Origin: an uncultured Candidatus Saccharibacteria bacterium
GTDB lineage: Bacteria > Patescibacteriota > Saccharimonadia > Saccharimonadales > Saccharimonadaceae
Assembly: GCA_948648655.1 (NCBI GenBank)
Contig: CAPKVJ010000025.1
Span: 1 to 5,673 of the forward strand
Direction: 5' to 3'
Length of the DNA: 5,673 bases
A program made the position numbers and the translations under genes. Position 1 is the stretch's first letter, and the number at the start of each line of letters is the position of its first letter. Under the pieces are notes generated by a model. That model was not told the DNA's origin, made no database searches, and saw nothing but the letters and a program-made list of their open reading frames with translations. Shown here piece after piece: positions 5,446 to 5,673 of this stretch.

Positions 5446-5488
5446 AAAAACTCCCGAAAAGCGAATGTCGGATTACGCTTTTCGGGAG
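5446..5488 (-). terminator. Rho-independent terminator, leftward
   Basis: A perfect 13-bp stem CTCCCGAAAAGCG/CGCTTTTCGGGAG (5451-5463, 5476-5488) with a 12-base loop is followed on the minus strand by TTTTT (5450-5446). This is a classical intrinsic terminator for transcripts coming from the right. It would end the gene whose stop is at 5570 and insulate the helicase gene, which has its own promoter downstream. The plus strand has an A-run after the stem, so it should not terminate rightward RNA. Confidence 0.8.
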
Positions 5489-5502
5489 AAAAAATCAGAG
5501 CG

Positions 5503-5543
5503 TCTGTCGTTCTGTCGTACTGACTTAATGAATTACTGACTTA
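5503..5543. repeat. Two short direct-repeat pairs (TCTGTCGT and TACTGACTTA)
   Basis: TCTGTCGT is repeated head-to-tail at 5503-5510 and 5511-5518. TACTGACTTA follows at 5518-5527 and 5534-5543, with a 16-bp period. They lie between the stop at 5570 and the terminator at 5446-5488, so they are transcribed but untranslated. Clustered short direct repeats of this type are typical of binding sites for excision or replication proteins, but no protein can be assigned. Confidence 0.55.
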
Positions 5544-5569
5544 CCGAGTGAATAATGTCAGGCATTCAG

Positions 5570-5673
5570 CTACGAGAAGTATTCGGATTTGGATATACCG
5601 TTGGTATTCAGCGAGAAAAAGATGCTTGTTTTCTCTTTTCGCAGGTACAGTCTTTCAAGAACGGCATTGCGTA
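5570..5673 (-). CDS. C-terminal fragment of an unidentified leftward gene
   Basis: One minus-strand frame is open from the window edge to a TAG at 5572-5570, giving the last 33 residues: RNAVLERLYLRKEKTSIFF, then SLNTNGISKSEYFS. The other two frames on that strand close within 5 and 20 codons. The leftward terminator 82 bases downstream supports a real gene ending here. The fragment is basic and could belong to a DNA-binding protein, but it carries no family signature that I recognise. By analogy with NBU-type elements this side may lead toward the integrase and small accessory genes. A short rightward frame from an ATG at 5622 is open to the edge but less plausible. Confidence 0.5.
   Translation of the reverse strand, partial: RNAVLERLYLRKEKTSIFFSLNTNGISKSEYFS

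Overview
The window reads as part of a mobilizable integrative element from a Bacteroidales host (Bacteroides, Parabacteroides or a relative). Three things point there: promoter -7 boxes of the Bacteroidetes form TAnnTTTG in front of genes, weak A-rich ribosome-binding regions instead of strong GGAGG sites, and a backbone of MobV relaxase, Toprim primase and DUF5906/SF3-like helicase. The gene order resembles that of NBU-type mobilizable elements. No integrase, tRNA target or resistance gene is visible, so both element ends probably lie outside the window. The species is not determinable.

Layout from left to right. Positions 1-193 hold the probable first 12 codons of a leftward gene and a leader of about 145 bases with four successive hairpins behind a TACCTTTG box. 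Positions 194-336 carry nothing I can name. Positions 337-1200 hold a rightward two-gene operon: a PadR-like winged-helix regulator and a small four-helix membrane protein. It is clearly AT-rich (19 of 60 bases are G or C in 421-480) compared with the backbone (35 of 60 in 2101-2160), so it looks like cargo. A 24-bp hairpin at 1198-1256 contains both stop codons of the convergent genes on either side.

Positions 1254-5292 hold the leftward backbone. Read in its own direction this is the helicase, a repeat-rich non-coding segment (3800-4050), the primase, a second palindrome-rich segment (2562-2827), and the MobV relaxase. The first segment has paired TCTCAACA repeats spaced exactly 11 bp apart, in opposite orientations around a 12-bp inverted repeat, and looks like an iteron replication origin. 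The second has two hairpins flanking a long imperfect palindrome whose arms both carry an ATAGGG(T/C)G|TTTT motif like a MobV nick site. It is the likely oriT.

Positions 5293-5673 hold the helicase promoter, a nested hairpin, a leftward terminator, two families of short direct repeats, and the last 33 codons of an unidentified leftward gene.

Working model (inference): the relaxase nicks at the oriT and is carried by a helper conjugative element. In the recipient, or after excision, the helicase and primase copy the circular or single-stranded form from the iteron region. The PadR/membrane pair is a passenger whose function cannot be read from the sequence.
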